Counted from the stretch's first letter, positions 1 to 9,383 are shown. The stretch: DNA of 64,000 nucleotides from Pseudomonadota bacterium (GCA_023391815.1 JAEWAF010000072.1:1-64000); one strand, 5' to 3'. A program made the numbers and translations. The notes: a model not told the origin generated them from the letters alone.

Positions 1-5
1 CCTGA

Positions 6-2219
6 TCAGAACTTCATCGCGAGCGACATGCCGATCGCGCGAGGCTGCATCACACCGACACCGTATGCGCTCAGACCGGTGGTCGAGTTGCGCGGAGTGG
101 CGCTCAAGTAGCCCTTCTCGTCGGTCAGGTTCTTGACGTAGAGCGTCAGATCCCAAGCGCCCGAGCTCACACCGGCACGCAGATCGAAAGTCGTGTAGCT
201 CGGCATCACGAAGCGAGGCGTCGTGGCGACGTTGTTGAACGGCGCGAGACGATCGCCCAGATAAGTGACACCGCCGCTGACGAAGCCGTCGAGGCTGCCG
301 GTCACCGGGAATTCCTGCGTCAGGAACAAGGTGCCGGTCCACTCCGCCGAGTACGGCAGGCGATCGCCACTCAAACCGTACGTGCCCAGCGGCGCGTCCT
401 CGGTGAGAACCGCGTCGGTGTATGCACCGTTACCGTTCAAGGTCAGGCCATCGAGAATCGACCAGACGAAGCTCAGCTCCACGCCCTGGCTCTTCGCCTG
501 ACCGCCATTGGCGATGTACGACTCGCCGGTGCTCTGATCGACCTGGCGCAACTGAATGTCGGTCCAGTCGATATAGAACGCCGCGACATCGAGCGTCAGC
601 GCGCGGCTGAAGAAGTCGCCCTTCAAGCCCAACTCATAGCTGACCAGCTCGTCGGAGCCGAAAGTCGGCGGAATCACGGTGGTCGAAATGCCAAGCTGCT
701 GGTTCTGACCGCCGGCGCGATAGCCGGATGCGACGCGCACGTACGACATCAAATGATCGTTGATGCGATAGCGCGGGTTGAACGAGTACGTGAATACATT
801 TTCGTCGGAACCGCCGCCATCGTGGGTCTCGCCGCCGTTGAGCGGGCCCGTGATGTGCTCGCTGTAATTCTCTTCGTTCTCGCTGTAACGACCGCCGATC
901 TGCACATCGAAGCGCTCGGTGAACTTATAAGAGAGATTCGCGAACACCGCCTTTTCCTTGAACGTGCTGGGCGTGGTGCCGTCGTACAGCGGCGCGAGTC
1001 CGAGATTGTCGCCGCTGCGCGGATCGACCATGCGCAGGCGCTGATAACCTTCGCTGTCTTCCTTGGTGTAGAAAGCGCCGACCAGCCAGCCGAACGCGCG
1101 GCCGTCTTCCGGCGAGGCGAGCCGGAATTCCTGCGAGAACTTCTCGGTCTGCAGCTTGTTGTCGATCACCACGCCGAGGCCGGGGCGGCCGGCGAAAATG
1201 CCGGTGAACTGGCCGAACGTGCCGGTCACATCCTGCGGACCGTCGTGGTTGATCTTGCCGTAGGAGGTGATCGAGTCGAGCGTCGCCCAGCTCAGATCGG
1301 CGGTGACGGTCGTATCGAAGAAACGAATGTCACCTTCGAAGCCGTCGGTGTGCGGCAGGCGCTCATGCGTGTACTCACGTGCGAGCGGCGTGTAGTTGAA
1401 CGTCACGTCTTCATTCGGAGTCGCGCCGGCACGCGCATCCTGAAACAACGCGGACGCCTGCACCTTGACCGTATCGGTCACATTCCACAGCGCCGCCACC
1501 CGGCCGCCGCGTACGCGCCCTTCGTTGACATCTTTGGCGCCCGACAATGTATTGTCGATGTAGCCCGCGTCTTCACGCTGGAAGGCGCTCAGCTTCACGC
1601 CGAGCTTGTCCGAGATGATGGGAAGGTTCGTGCCGATGCGCACGCCATAACCGTTGCCACCGTGCGCGACGCTGGAGCCATCGAGCTGAACTCGCGTGCT
1701 GTATTCGTTGGTATCGGGCTCGGTCATCACATATTTGACCAGGCCGCCCATGCTGCTCGCGCCGTACAACGTGCCCTGCGGCCCACGCAGTACCTCGATG
1801 TGCTGGAGATCGGCGGGATCCAGATCCGGCACCATGAAGTCGCCGCCGCCACGCGAGCTCGAAGAACCGAACGGCGAGTCGCCGATGGTGATACCGACCG
1901 TCGGATTACCGCCGGTGCCGGTGGAGATGCCGCGAAGAATCAGCTGAGTGCGACCGGCACCGCGAGCGTTCATGCTCAAGCCAGGCACTTGCGCGAAGTA
2001 GTCGCGCAACTCGACCGAACCTTGTTCCGACATCTTGCCCGCATCCAGCACCGAGATCGCGACTGGCACGTCCTGCAGACGCTCGGAGCGCTTCTGCGCG
2101 GTGACGATCACTTCCTCCAGATCGTTCACGGCGGGTTCGGACTGCGACTGCGCCATGACCGGCGTCATCGCGAGGCTGCACAGAACGCCGCTGGCCCAGA
2201 GAACCGATTGATCACGCAT
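6..2219 (-). CDS. TonB-dependent receptor (complete)
   Basis: Outer-membrane TonB-gated transporter of 737 residues. A signal peptide covers about residues 1-23 (ends VMAQ), followed by the TonB-box/plug entry LEEVIVTAQKRSERLQDVP common to receptors of sphingomonad and steroid-degrader type. The plug domain (about 45-165) contains VEVLRGPQGTLYGASSMGG, and the rest is beta-barrel, ending in the aromatic C-terminus AMKF expected for BAM recognition. The substrate cannot be told from sequence; no degradative enzyme is directly adjacent. The upstream 275 bases to the divergent VOC gene hold no other gene. A long antisense reading frame over it is a codon-bias shadow. Family call is firm, ligand unknown. 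Confidence 0.93.
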   Translation of the reverse strand: MRDQSVLWASGVLCSLAMTPVMAQSQSEPAVNDLEEVIVTAQKRSERLQDVPVAISVLDAGKMSEQGSVELRDYFAQVPGLSMNARGAGRTQLILRGISTGTGGNPTVGITIGDSPFGSSSSRGGGDFMVPDLDPADLQHIEVLRGPQGTLYGASSMGGLVKYVMTEPDTNEYSTRVQLDGSSVAHGGNGYGVRIGTNLPIISDKLGVKLSAFQREDAGYIDNTLSGAKDVNEGRVRGGRVAALWNVTDTVKVQASALFQDARAGATPNEDVTFNYTPLAREYTHERLPHTDGFEGDIRFFDTTVTADLSWATLDSITSYGKINHDGPQDVTGTFGQFTGIFAGRPGLGVVIDNKLQTEKFSQEFRLASPEDGRAFGWLVGAFYTKEDSEGYQRLRMVDPRSGDNLGLAPLYDGTTPSTFKEKAVFANLSYKFTERFDVQIGGRYSENEENYSEHITGPLNGGETHDGGGSDENVFTYSFNPRYRINDHLMSYVRVASGYRAGGQNQQLGISTTVIPPTFGSDELVSYELGLKGDFFSRALTLDVAAFYIDWTDIQLRQVDQSTGESYIANGGQAKSQGVELSFVWSILDGLTLNGNGAYTDAVLTEDAPLGTYGLSGDRLPYSAEWTGTLFLTQEFPVTGSLDGFVSGGVTYLGDRLAPFNNVATTPRFVMPSYTTFDLRAGVSSGAWDLTLYVKNLTDEKGYLSATPRNSTTGLSAYGVGVMQPRAIGMSLAMKF

Positions 2220-2494
2220 ACGATTGGCATTCCCCGACGGCTGACGCGTGCCTGCGCGAGCAGCCTTATGAAAGTGGACCTGGCGCGACCCGGAGGGAGG
2301 CGCTCCCGCGAGCGAGGCATGGCCTCGATTCGCGTAAAAACTCTATAGTGGGCCGGCCGTTCTTAGTGTGCTTTCTTGGCCGGGAATCTGGAGACCCGCG
2401 TGGATTTTTAACGCGAAGACTCGTTTCGGCGAAAATTCTGGACAGCGATGCGGGAAGTCCGAATCATTGCGCCACATCAGCGCCGAGGGTCGCC

Positions 2495-2875
2495 ATGCTC
2501 CATCACATTTCGTTCGCCGTCCAGGACCTGGCGCGTGCAAGTTCTTTCTACGACGCCGCGTTGGCGCCGCTCGGCTTCGTGCGCGTCTGGAGCGACGACA
2601 CGGCGGTCGGCTATGGCTATCCGGGCGGCGGTGACAAACTGGCGCTGAAGCTCGTGCCCGAAGGCATCGTCATCCCCGGCCGCGGCTTTCATCTGGCCTT
2701 GGCTGCGAGTCGTCGCGAGCAAGTGGATGCATTTCACGCCGCCGCGCTTCAACACGGCGGACGTGACAATGGGCCACCCGGGCTGCGCCCCGAATACGGC
2801 CCGCACTACTACGCCGCATTCGTGATCGACCCCGACGGTTATCGGCTCGAAGCCGTGATCAACGCGGCCGAGTGA
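2495..2875 (+). CDS. VOC family (glyoxalase/bleomycin-resistance fold) protein
   Basis: Small cytoplasmic VOC-fold protein of 126 residues. The ATG at 2495 is chosen because the family begins exactly here (MLHHISFAVQDLARASSFYD); the open frame extends upstream to 2348 but that part has no family character. The conserved second half (GLRPEYGPHYYAAFVIDPDGYRLEAV) carries the usual end-of-fold Asp-Pro-Asp-Gly-Tyr. The metal ligands look like His at the start (HH) and Glu near the end (LEAV). Related proteins are usually annotated as lyase or dioxygenase-like without known substrate. It stands alone, convergent with exbD, so context gives no function. Confidence 0.85.
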   Translation: MLHHISFAVQDLARASSFYDAALAPLGFVRVWSDDTAVGYGYPGGGDKLALKLVPEGIVIPGRGFHLALAASRREQVDAFHAAALQHGGRDNGPPGLRPEYGPHYYAAFVIDPDGYRLEAVINAAE

Positions 2876-2885
2876 CGGGGATCAT

Positions 2886-3305
2886 TCAATCGATGAATTG
2901 TTCCTGACCCGCGAAGCCGATGCGCTGAATACCGTTACGCTGAGCGCTACCCAGCACCTGCGCGACATGATCGTACTTCGCGCGCTTGTCCGGCCGGACA
3001 TGCAGTTCAGGTTGATTGGGCTTGGCGGCCTCGGCGCGGAACAATTGCTCCAGCTGAGCGATGCTCTCGATCACGACGCCGTTCCAAAGAATGGTGCCGT
3101 CGTAGTCGATCGTGAGGTCGATCTTCTCGGTGGCGGGTGTTCCGCCATCGATCAGGTGAGGCATATCCAAGTTGATGCTATTGGTCATCACCGGCAAGGT
3201 GATGATGAACATGATCAATAGCACGAGCATGACGTCGATCAACGGCGTCGTGTTCATGTCGACCATCGGCTCGTTGCTACCACCCGCGGAGATGCTCATC
3301 GCCAT
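2886..3305 (-). CDS. exbD: ExbD/TolR family biopolymer transport protein
   Basis: ExbD-type inner-membrane protein of 139 residues that works with ExbB to energise TonB. The start at 3305 is set by AAGGAG eight bases upstream and by the family N-terminus; the open frame continues upstream but without homology. It shows the hallmark cytoplasmic segment and single membrane helix: MVDMNTTPLIDVMLVLLIMF, with the essential membrane Asp in PLIDVML. The periplasmic domain follows (LHVRPDKRAKYDHVAQVLG, the strand conserved in ExbD/TolR). No exbB or tonB is adjacent, so it is either an orphan paralogue or works with components encoded elsewhere. The nearby TonB receptor (6-2219) is a plausible client only by proximity. 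Confidence 0.93.
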   Translation of the reverse strand: MAMSISAGGSNEPMVDMNTTPLIDVMLVLLIMFIITLPVMTNSINLDMPHLIDGGTPATEKIDLTIDYDGTILWNGVVIESIAQLEQLFRAEAAKPNQPELHVRPDKRAKYDHVAQVLGSAQRNGIQRIGFAGQEQFID

Positions 3306-3451
3306 GACGTAACTCCTTTCTGTGAGAGCTATCGACTGAAGCTGCGGCTGTTTCGTTCTATGAGCGGGAAAGTAACGCGTCGCGCCGATGGATAAAGCCG
3401 GTACAAGCCACCTGAACTTCCCCTCCCGGTGCCGGTCGATATGGATTCGGT

Positions 3452-4306
3452 CTATTGTTTCCTGGTCGCGGTCACGAGCCACGTCGCCATCGGGAACCGG
3501 GCGGTGCCATTCTTGATATAAGGTCGGAAAGCGGCCTGAACGACCTCGGTCACGCGGGCTCGCAACGTTGCGTCGTTCATCTCTCTCAGTGCGATGCCGA
3601 CCGGCCCGAGCTTTGTGACATAGGCGAGGAGCTCCGCCTCGGAGACCGCCCCCTCCACGTCCAGCCGCGCCAGATCGATATCGCTCCAGCCACCCGCTTC
3701 GAGAATGCGTCGGACGCGATCGCCATCCGCAAACGCGAACTGTCCGGGCGCGTTTGGATCGGGCGCCGGCAGATTGGGTAGCAGCGGCTCCGCCGCGCGT
3801 TTGGCGGTCGTCATGAATGGGTTGTCCGCGGGGCTTCGCCACGCGACGAAGGCGAGTTTTCCACCGATGCGTACCGCGCGACGCAGGTTGTCGAATGCTG
3901 CGTTCGGATCGTCGAAGAACATGACCCCGAAGCGCGAGATCATCGCATCGAAGCTACCCGGCTCGAACGCGTGCGTCTGTGCGTCCGCATGTACAAACGT
4001 CGCCTGGCTGATTCGTTCGGCGGCCGCACGACGCTCGGCGGCCGCAAGCAACGGCTCGGAAATGTCGGCACCGATACAGCGACCGCTCGCACCCAATCGC
4101 CTCGCCATGGCCAGCGTCGTCGCGCCTGCGCCGCAGCCCACATCGAGCACCCGACCGCCCGGCCCCGGAAAGCCCGCCTCGATCAGTGGCGCCTCGAACG
4201 GCGCCAGAATGCGATCGAGCACCTCTTGCATCTCCACCCAGATGCGCCCCGACGCATCATTCCACAACGCCAGTTGATCCTGATTGGCCCCGCGCACTTC
4301 GCCCAT
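3452..4306 (-). CDS. Class I SAM-dependent methyltransferase
   Basis: 284-residue methyltransferase of the Methyltransf_11/25 type. Motif I (VLDVGCGAGATTLAMA, about residues 52-67) binds S-adenosylmethionine, followed by the acidic motif II (IGADISEPLL) and FDAMISRFGVMFFDDP, typical of UbiE-like small-molecule methyltransferases. The start is supported by GGGAG just upstream. It is transcribed divergently from a MerR regulator with 69 bases between starts. In that gap the gene has a MerR-type promoter (4343-4373) with a 19-bp spacer holding an inverted repeat, so it is probably activated by its neighbour. Substrate unknown; a detoxification or modification role is inferred only from MerR control. 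Confidence 0.9.
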   Translation of the reverse strand: MGEVRGANQDQLALWNDASGRIWVEMQEVLDRILAPFEAPLIEAGFPGPGGRVLDVGCGAGATTLAMARRLGASGRCIGADISEPLLAAAERRAAAERISQATFVHADAQTHAFEPGSFDAMISRFGVMFFDDPNAAFDNLRRAVRIGGKLAFVAWRSPADNPFMTTAKRAAEPLLPNLPAPDPNAPGQFAFADGDRVRRILEAGGWSDIDLARLDVEGAVSEAELLAYVTKLGPVGIALREMNDATLRARVTEVVQAAFRPYIKNGTARFPMATWLVTATRKQ

Positions 4307-4342
4307 GCTGACTCCCTGGTTACGGACCGTTACGATGGATGC

Positions 4343-4373
4343 ACTCTACAAGCTCAAGCCGACTTGAGGTCAA
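4343..4373 (-). promoter_or_regulatory. MerR-type promoter/operator of the methyltransferase gene
   Basis: Reading on the minus strand: -35 TTGACC (4368-4373), 19-bp spacer, -10 TAGAGT (4343-4348). The over-long spacer contains a perfect inverted repeat CTCAAG-TCGG-CTTGAG (4353-4368). Non-optimal 19-bp spacing with a central dyad is the classic layout of MerR/SoxR-activated promoters, where the activator untwists DNA; the dyad resembles the SoxR box. The predicted start point is about 30 bases before the methyltransferase ATG at 4306. Confidence 0.75.
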
Positions 4374-4375
4374 GT

Positions 4376-4834
4376 GTGAAGCTTCTGGACATCGCGCAAG
4401 TGGCACAACGCTCCGGCGTGCCGGCCTCGACCCTGCGCTACTACGAGCAGGAAGGGCTGATTGCGTCGGTGGGACGGCGCGGGCTCCGGCGGCTGTTCGA
4501 AGCCAAAGTACTGGAGCAGCTGGCCGTGATCGCGCTCGGCCGCTGGGCCGGCTTTTCGCTGCAGGAGATCGCGAAGACCTTCTCGCCGACGGGCGGAATT
4601 CAAATCGACCGGGCACGGCTGACCGCAAAAGCCGATGAACTGGACCAGGTCATTCATCGGCTGACCGCGATGCGCGACGGGCTGCGTCATGCCGCGGCCT
4701 GCAAAGCTCGACATCACATGGAATGTCCGCGCTTCCGTCATTTCGTGAAACTGGCGGGTGCGGGTCGGCTCGATACCGAGCCGCCCGAGACGAAGAAGCG
4801 TCGTGCGCCACCGCGCCGTGACAGCACTCGATAG
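4376..4834 (+). CDS. MerR family transcriptional regulator
   Basis: 152-residue regulator starting at GTG 4376. The N-terminal MerR winged helix is clear (LLDIAQVAQRSGVPASTLRY then YEQEGLIAS), followed by a dimerisation coiled coil (about 75-105) and a C-terminal Cys/His segment CKARHHMECPRF. That segment has two Cys seven residues apart with two His between, suggesting metal or redox sensing, but it lacks the four-Cys iron-sulphur pattern of SoxR. The basic C-terminal tail is unusual. The start codon lies two bases beyond the -35 of the divergent methyltransferase promoter, so its own expression is probably autoregulated through the same dyad. The inducer is unknown. Confidence 0.88.
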   Translation: MKLLDIAQVAQRSGVPASTLRYYEQEGLIASVGRRGLRRLFEAKVLEQLAVIALGRWAGFSLQEIAKTFSPTGGIQIDRARLTAKADELDQVIHRLTAMRDGLRHAAACKARHHMECPRFRHFVKLAGAGRLDTEPPETKKRRAPPRRDSTR

Positions 4835-4887
4835 CACTGCGGGTCGTCCTTGCCCGTCGGCACGTCGATCAGCGCTCTCGAACTGCG

Positions 4888-5772
4888 CTACTTGTTTTCG
4901 CCCCGCTCGCTGGCGAGACGCTTGTCGAGTCGCTGTTTCGTGCCTTCGGCGTAACGCTTACACGCCGACGCATTGACGAGCTTCGCCCGCTCGCCCTTGC
5001 CGTTCTCGTCGATCACGTTCCACATGCCCGACAGCTCCGCATGCGCCGTGATCAACACATCGCAAGGTGCAGCGGCGACTGCCTCGATGCTCGCGCTCAA
5101 ATCTTCCGCCGCGCTCGGATAACGCGGATCGCCGCTATATCTGAACTTCTCATCCGAGACCGCGTTCAAGCTGTCGCTGTAGACCATGTTCATACAGCGG
5201 CCTGCTTCGCATGACTGCCATCGCCAGGACGTGCCGCCCGGCGCGTGGCCCGGCGAGTGGATCACATTCAACTTCAGCGGCCCGACCTCGACCGACTGAC
5301 TGCGTCCCAGCGATACGACATTGGCCACCCCCGGAAACGGCAGTAGATGCCCGACCTGCGGATCGTCGGGTCCCACGCGCCCACTCCGCAGCACCGGTGC
5401 GGCCTTGTCGCTCGCAATCACTCTCGCGCCACTCAGCTTCTGCAATTCGGCGATACCGCCCGCGTGATCGTAATGCGTGTGCGAGTTGAGGATGACTTTC
5501 ACATCGGTCATCTTGAATCCCAGCTGCTCGACATGCTTCGCGATCAACGGCGCCGACTGGGGCAGCGCGCCGTCGATCAACACGTGCCCCTGCGATGAGG
5601 TGATCAACACCGAGCTCAAGCCGCGCGGGCCGACGTAATAAGTGTTGCCGTATATTTGAAACGGCACTTGCTCCTTGTTCCAAGCTTCGCACTGAGCACA
5701 CTCGATCGCCGCAGCTTTTACCTGGCTCACCGCCAACGCAGCGATGAGACCGAACATCCGAACGGGTGACAT
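4888..5772 (-). CDS. Subclass B3 metallo-beta-lactamase
   Basis: 294-residue periplasmic MBL-fold enzyme; start at 5772 set by a strong AAGGAGG. A signal peptide covers about the first 22 residues (ends VKA). B3 zinc ligands are all present: HTHYDH (H116, H118, D120, H121 in BBL numbering), SPGHAPGG (H196) and LITAH (H263), plus the B3-typical YSDSL and the C-terminal KRYAEGTKQRLDKRLA. The N-terminal CAQCEAWN and YGNTYYVG segments resemble AIM/SMB/L1-type B3 enzymes. Known members hydrolyse penicillins, cephalosporins and carbapenems; activity here is inferred. It is convergent with merR and divergent from the acyltransferase gene, with no mobile element or ampR-like regulator nearby, suggesting a resident chromosomal gene. 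Confidence 0.9.
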   Translation of the reverse strand: MSPVRMFGLIAALAVSQVKAAAIECAQCEAWNKEQVPFQIYGNTYYVGPRGLSSVLITSSQGHVLIDGALPQSAPLIAKHVEQLGFKMTDVKVILNSHTHYDHAGGIAELQKLSGARVIASDKAAPVLRSGRVGPDDPQVGHLLPFPGVANVVSLGRSQSVEVGPLKLNVIHSPGHAPGGTSWRWQSCEAGRCMNMVYSDSLNAVSDEKFRYSGDPRYPSAAEDLSASIEAVAAAPCDVLITAHAELSGMWNVIDENGKGERAKLVNASACKRYAEGTKQRLDKRLASERGENK

Positions 5773-5907
5773 GATGATCCTCCTTTGCCCGCGAGCATAG
5801 CCAGACCCCGCGCGCAGATCATGATCAATTGTGGCAGCACAACCGAGTGTTCGCGGACCGCGACAACTGCGCATGCCGCTGCCAGCTGTTAAATTCGCTT
5901 TCACCTG

Positions 5908-7086
5908 ATGAAAGCTCACCAAGCTCAATACGTCCCGGGACTGGACCTGCTGCGTTTTTTTGCCGCTTGCATCGTCATGGTGTTCCACCTGGCATTCTGG
6001 TCGTGGGCGTTCCCCGCCGGACAGGTCGCGATCGCCTCGCAAGGCGTGGCGGAATTTCACGACTGGACCACGCTCGCGCCGTTCGGCTGGGCTGGCGTGC
6101 AGATCTTCTTCGTGATCTCGGGCTTCGTCATCGTCGTGTCCGCCGAGCGCAGCTGCGCGTATAAATTCTTCGTGAGTCGATTCGCGCGACTCGTGCCCGC
6201 CGTGTGGATCTGCGCGACGGTCGCACTGCTGGCCTGGTTGCTGGTCGACGTCGAAATGCGACCGCTGTCTTTGTTTGCCATGTACATCCGCAGCGTCGTC
6301 TTCTTCCCCGAAGGCGAGTGGATCGACAGCGTTTACTGGACGCTCGGCGTCGAGGTTTGTTTCTACGCGTCGATCTTTGTACTGCTGCTCACGAGCAGGC
6401 AACGCTGGATCAAGCCCCTCATGTGCGCCATCGGTCTGATCAGCACCTTGTTCTGGATCGGCTACACCTTTGCCGCCCTGGACAGGCATGGCGAGCTGTT
6501 CGAAATGTTCAGCCGGGTGCAATGGTCGCGGCTCGCGCAGCTGTTACTGATACAGCACGGCGTGTTCTTTGCGTTCGGCGTGCTGCTGTGGTCCCACTTC
6601 TTCAAAAAGCCCTCGCGCGGTCAACTCGCGTGGCTCGCACTGTTCGCCGTCGGCGGCTGTTTGCAGATCGCTGGCGAAAGCATGCTGAAGCTCGAGAAGA
6701 CCGGCATGTCGTTCTCGCCGCTCACGCCGTGCGCCATCTGGCTGAGCGCGATGCTGTTCTTCTGGATCGCAGTCGCCAACAACGCACGCGCGCAGCAGCT
6801 GCCGTCGTGGACTTTGCAACTCCTACGACGGTTGGGGTTGATGACCTACCCGCTCTACCTGCTCCACAACGTCACGGGCGGCGCATTGCTGGGCGCGTTC
6901 ATCGAATCGGGAATGCCCGACCCGCTCGCTCTGGCCAGCACCATTGGCATCGTGCTGGCGCTCAGCTGGTGGATCTCCAAAGTCCCCGAGCCCGCGCTCC
7001 AGCAATCGACCCGAGCGCTATTCGATGCATTACGCGCGCGCTGGCAATCCGCGACCGGCGCTGACAGCGTTGGCGGCGCACGCTGA
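5908..7086 (+). CDS. Acyltransferase 3 (OafA/YrhL) family membrane protein
   Basis: 392-residue integral membrane acyltransferase with about ten helices. It opens with the family signature YVPGLDLLRFFAACIVMVFH; the conserved Arg in LLRF and His in MVFHLAF are the catalytic or acceptor positions of this family. The later part retains WTLGVEVCFYASIF, containing the conserved Glu of the SxExxFY-like motif. Such proteins O-acylate surface polysaccharides or other carbohydrates using cytoplasmic acyl-CoA. It has no linked glycan cluster here, so the acceptor is unknown. No strong ribosome site precedes the ATG. Confidence 0.9.
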   Translation: MKAHQAQYVPGLDLLRFFAACIVMVFHLAFWSWAFPAGQVAIASQGVAEFHDWTTLAPFGWAGVQIFFVISGFVIVVSAERSCAYKFFVSRFARLVPAVWICATVALLAWLLVDVEMRPLSLFAMYIRSVVFFPEGEWIDSVYWTLGVEVCFYASIFVLLLTSRQRWIKPLMCAIGLISTLFWIGYTFAALDRHGELFEMFSRVQWSRLAQLLLIQHGVFFAFGVLLWSHFFKKPSRGQLAWLALFAVGGCLQIAGESMLKLEKTGMSFSPLTPCAIWLSAMLFFWIAVANNARAQQLPSWTLQLLRRLGLMTYPLYLLHNVTGGALLGAFIESGMPDPLALASTIGIVLALSWWISKVPEPALQQSTRALFDALRARWQSATGADSVGGAR

Positions 7087-7269
7087 AAATCGCCTGGATC
7101 GCCGCGCGCGAACATTCTTCCACCGCCCCGCCTCATACCGCTTGATCGTTGCAAGCGAGCTGCCCTTTAGCGCGCGAATCACATGAACCTTTCCGACGCC
7201 GCCACCTAAACTTCTTGTTAACTAACGCGGTGTCTGGCAGCCGCGACAACCACAAAGCAGAAAGCGTGC

Positions 7270-9378
7270 ATGCGGGATCGTCAATCTCTCGTTACGACCC
7301 GCCGCGTCCGCGGCGGTTATGGACTGGTCGCGTTGCTCCCATTCGCGGCGGCATTCGCGGCTGAGCCGACCACCACCGATCCCGAAGAGCCTCCCATCGG
7401 CGGTGCGCCGGTATCGGCCGCGCCCGTCAACACGGGCTCCGGAGTCATTCGCTACGAGGCGAAGTTCTTCACTGAGTTCCAGCCGACGACGGCGCTGGAC
7501 ATGGTGAAGCGACTGCCCGGCTTCGCGTTCGAGCCCGGTGACACCACGGTGCGAGGCTTCGCGGGCGCGTTGGGCAACGTGCTCATCGACGGCCAGCGCC
7601 CGGCATCGAAGGCCGTGCTGCTCGAAGATGTGCTCCGACGCATTCCCGTATCCGGGGTCGCCGCGATCGAGGTGATTCGCGGCGGCGCGCCTGGCATCAA
7701 CATGCAAGGTCAATCGGTGGTCGCGAACGTCGTCCGCCTCAGCGGCAACATGAGCACGCACGCCGGTGAAGTGACCGGCCTGTTCGCCACCGATCACGAG
7801 CCCGGCGTGGGCTTGCGACTGGAATCGGCGAGCAACATCGATCGGCTCACACTGAACGGCACGCTGAATCTTCGCGACGAGCAGAAGTACGGAGATTCGG
7901 GCACCGGCGAGCTGATCCGTCGCAACGCCGACCGCGAACTCATTCTCGCCAGCGACTTCGAGACCGACTGGCGCCAACAACAGTTCCAGGCAAACGGCTC
8001 GGCCGAGTATCAAAGCGACGCCGGCCTGCTGCGAATCAATCTCGGCGGCACCAGCCAGGAAAACAAGCAGCACGACATCCTCCGACCGCGCACGGGCGTG
8101 CCGCAGACATTCGACTCGCGGATCGTGACGAATATCAGTCTCGACCAGGGCGAAGCCGGCGTCGACTACGAACACACCCTCAGCGACGCGCTCACGGGAC
8201 GCGCGTTGTTACTCCAAACCCTGGAACGGAAGGTGATCGCCGCCGATTCGATCGATGCGATCAACCTACAGCGCTCCGAGGACGAAGCGTTCCGCGGCGA
8301 ATCCATCCTGCGCAGCTCGGCGACGTATCGCGCATCCCCCGCCGTCACGGTCGAAACCGGTCTGGAAGGCGCCTACAACTTTCTCGATGTCGACGCGCGC
8401 CTCACTCGTAACGGCACACCTGTCGAACTGCCGGCCGACAACGTCAAGATCGAGGAGCGTCGGGGTGAAGCGTATGTCGATGTGCGCTTGAAGGTCACGC
8501 CCCGGCTCGCGAGCGATGTCGGCATTCGCTACGAACGCTCGACGATCAGCCAGTCCGGCGATCATGAAGCCAAGCGCACCTTGAGCTATCCGAAGCCGCG
8601 TCTCACGGTGCGGTTCGATTTGAACGACGACATGCAGCTGCGCGGCCGTGTCGAACGCACCGTCAGCCAGCTCGAATTCCGTGACTTCGCCTCCCAAGCG
8701 TCGCTCGATGCCGGCACCATCAATGGCGGCAATGCCGAGCTGCGTCCCGAGAATGCGTGGGAGTTCGAGGGCGGAATCGAACAGCGCTTCTGGGGCAGCG
8801 GCGCCGTCGTGCTGAGCTACATGTATTCCACGGTCAGCGACGTGGTCGATCTGGTGCCGGTCGGGCAGTTCGACGCGCCCGGCAATCTGGGCGACGGCAC
8901 TCGTGAAAAGATCGCGCTCGGCCTGTCTCTGCCGCTGGAGCGCATGGGCCTGTCCGGCACCCTGCTCCGCTTCAATGGCGACTGGAACTGGTCCAAGGTG
9001 GACGATCCGGTGACGCACGAATCACGACGCATCACCAAGCACGCGCCGGTCGGCGGCGACGTGCTGATCACCAAGGAGTTTCCCTCGCTCGGCTCGACGC
9101 TCTCGCTCGAGAACTCATATAGCAAGCGCGAAACCTATTACCGGATCGGCGAAGTCCGCACTGATCACTGGGACCATTTCCTTCGACTGTATTGGGACTG
9201 GACGCCCAAGGCCGACACCGTGGTGCGGCTGATGTTCAACAATTTCACGGGACGCCCGAAGAGCCGGTGGCGCACCGTGTATGACGGCACGCGCGCCAGC
9301 GGCGAGATCCTCTATCACGAGGATCGTCACATCGACGCGCTGCGCTTCGTGCAGCTGCAAGTCCGCAAGACGTTCTGA
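7270..9378 (+). CDS. TonB-dependent receptor (IroN/FecA-like plug and barrel)
   Basis: 702-residue outer-membrane receptor. After a signal peptide (ends AAFAA, about residue 35) comes a Pro-rich stretch, then a plug (about 60-150) with DMVKRLPGFAF, GNVLIDGQRP and IEVIRGGAPGINMQGQSVV. The barrel runs to the C-terminal aromatic VRKTF. The segment ELRPENAWEFEGGIEQRFW is typical of the second half of such barrels. It is unlike the receptor at 6-2219 in plug sequence, so this is not a tandem duplicate. Possible ligands are siderophores or glycans; no transport partner is linked. Two hairpins separate it from the convergent GST gene. Confidence 0.92.
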   Translation: MRDRQSLVTTRRVRGGYGLVALLPFAAAFAAEPTTTDPEEPPIGGAPVSAAPVNTGSGVIRYEAKFFTEFQPTTALDMVKRLPGFAFEPGDTTVRGFAGALGNVLIDGQRPASKAVLLEDVLRRIPVSGVAAIEVIRGGAPGINMQGQSVVANVVRLSGNMSTHAGEVTGLFATDHEPGVGLRLESASNIDRLTLNGTLNLRDEQKYGDSGTGELIRRNADRELILASDFETDWRQQQFQANGSAEYQSDAGLLRINLGGTSQENKQHDILRPRTGVPQTFDSRIVTNISLDQGEAGVDYEHTLSDALTGRALLLQTLERKVIAADSIDAINLQRSEDEAFRGESILRSSATYRASPAVTVETGLEGAYNFLDVDARLTRNGTPVELPADNVKIEERRGEAYVDVRLKVTPRLASDVGIRYERSTISQSGDHEAKRTLSYPKPRLTVRFDLNDDMQLRGRVERTVSQLEFRDFASQASLDAGTINGGNAELRPENAWEFEGGIEQRFWGSGAVVLSYMYSTVSDVVDLVPVGQFDAPGNLGDGTREKIALGLSLPLERMGLSGTLLRFNGDWNWSKVDDPVTHESRRITKHAPVGGDVLITKEFPSLGSTLSLENSYSKRETYYRIGEVRTDHWDHFLRLYWDWTPKADTVVRLMFNNFTGRPKSRWRTVYDGTRASGEILYHEDRHIDALRFVQLQVRKTF

Positions 9379-9383
9379 CGGAA

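Noticed and set aside
753..2348. 531-codon plus-strand open frame antisense to the first TonB receptor
   Set aside because: Low-complexity Arg/Val/Ala composition and no motif; a GC-bias shadow of the receptor gene, whose protein is clearly real.
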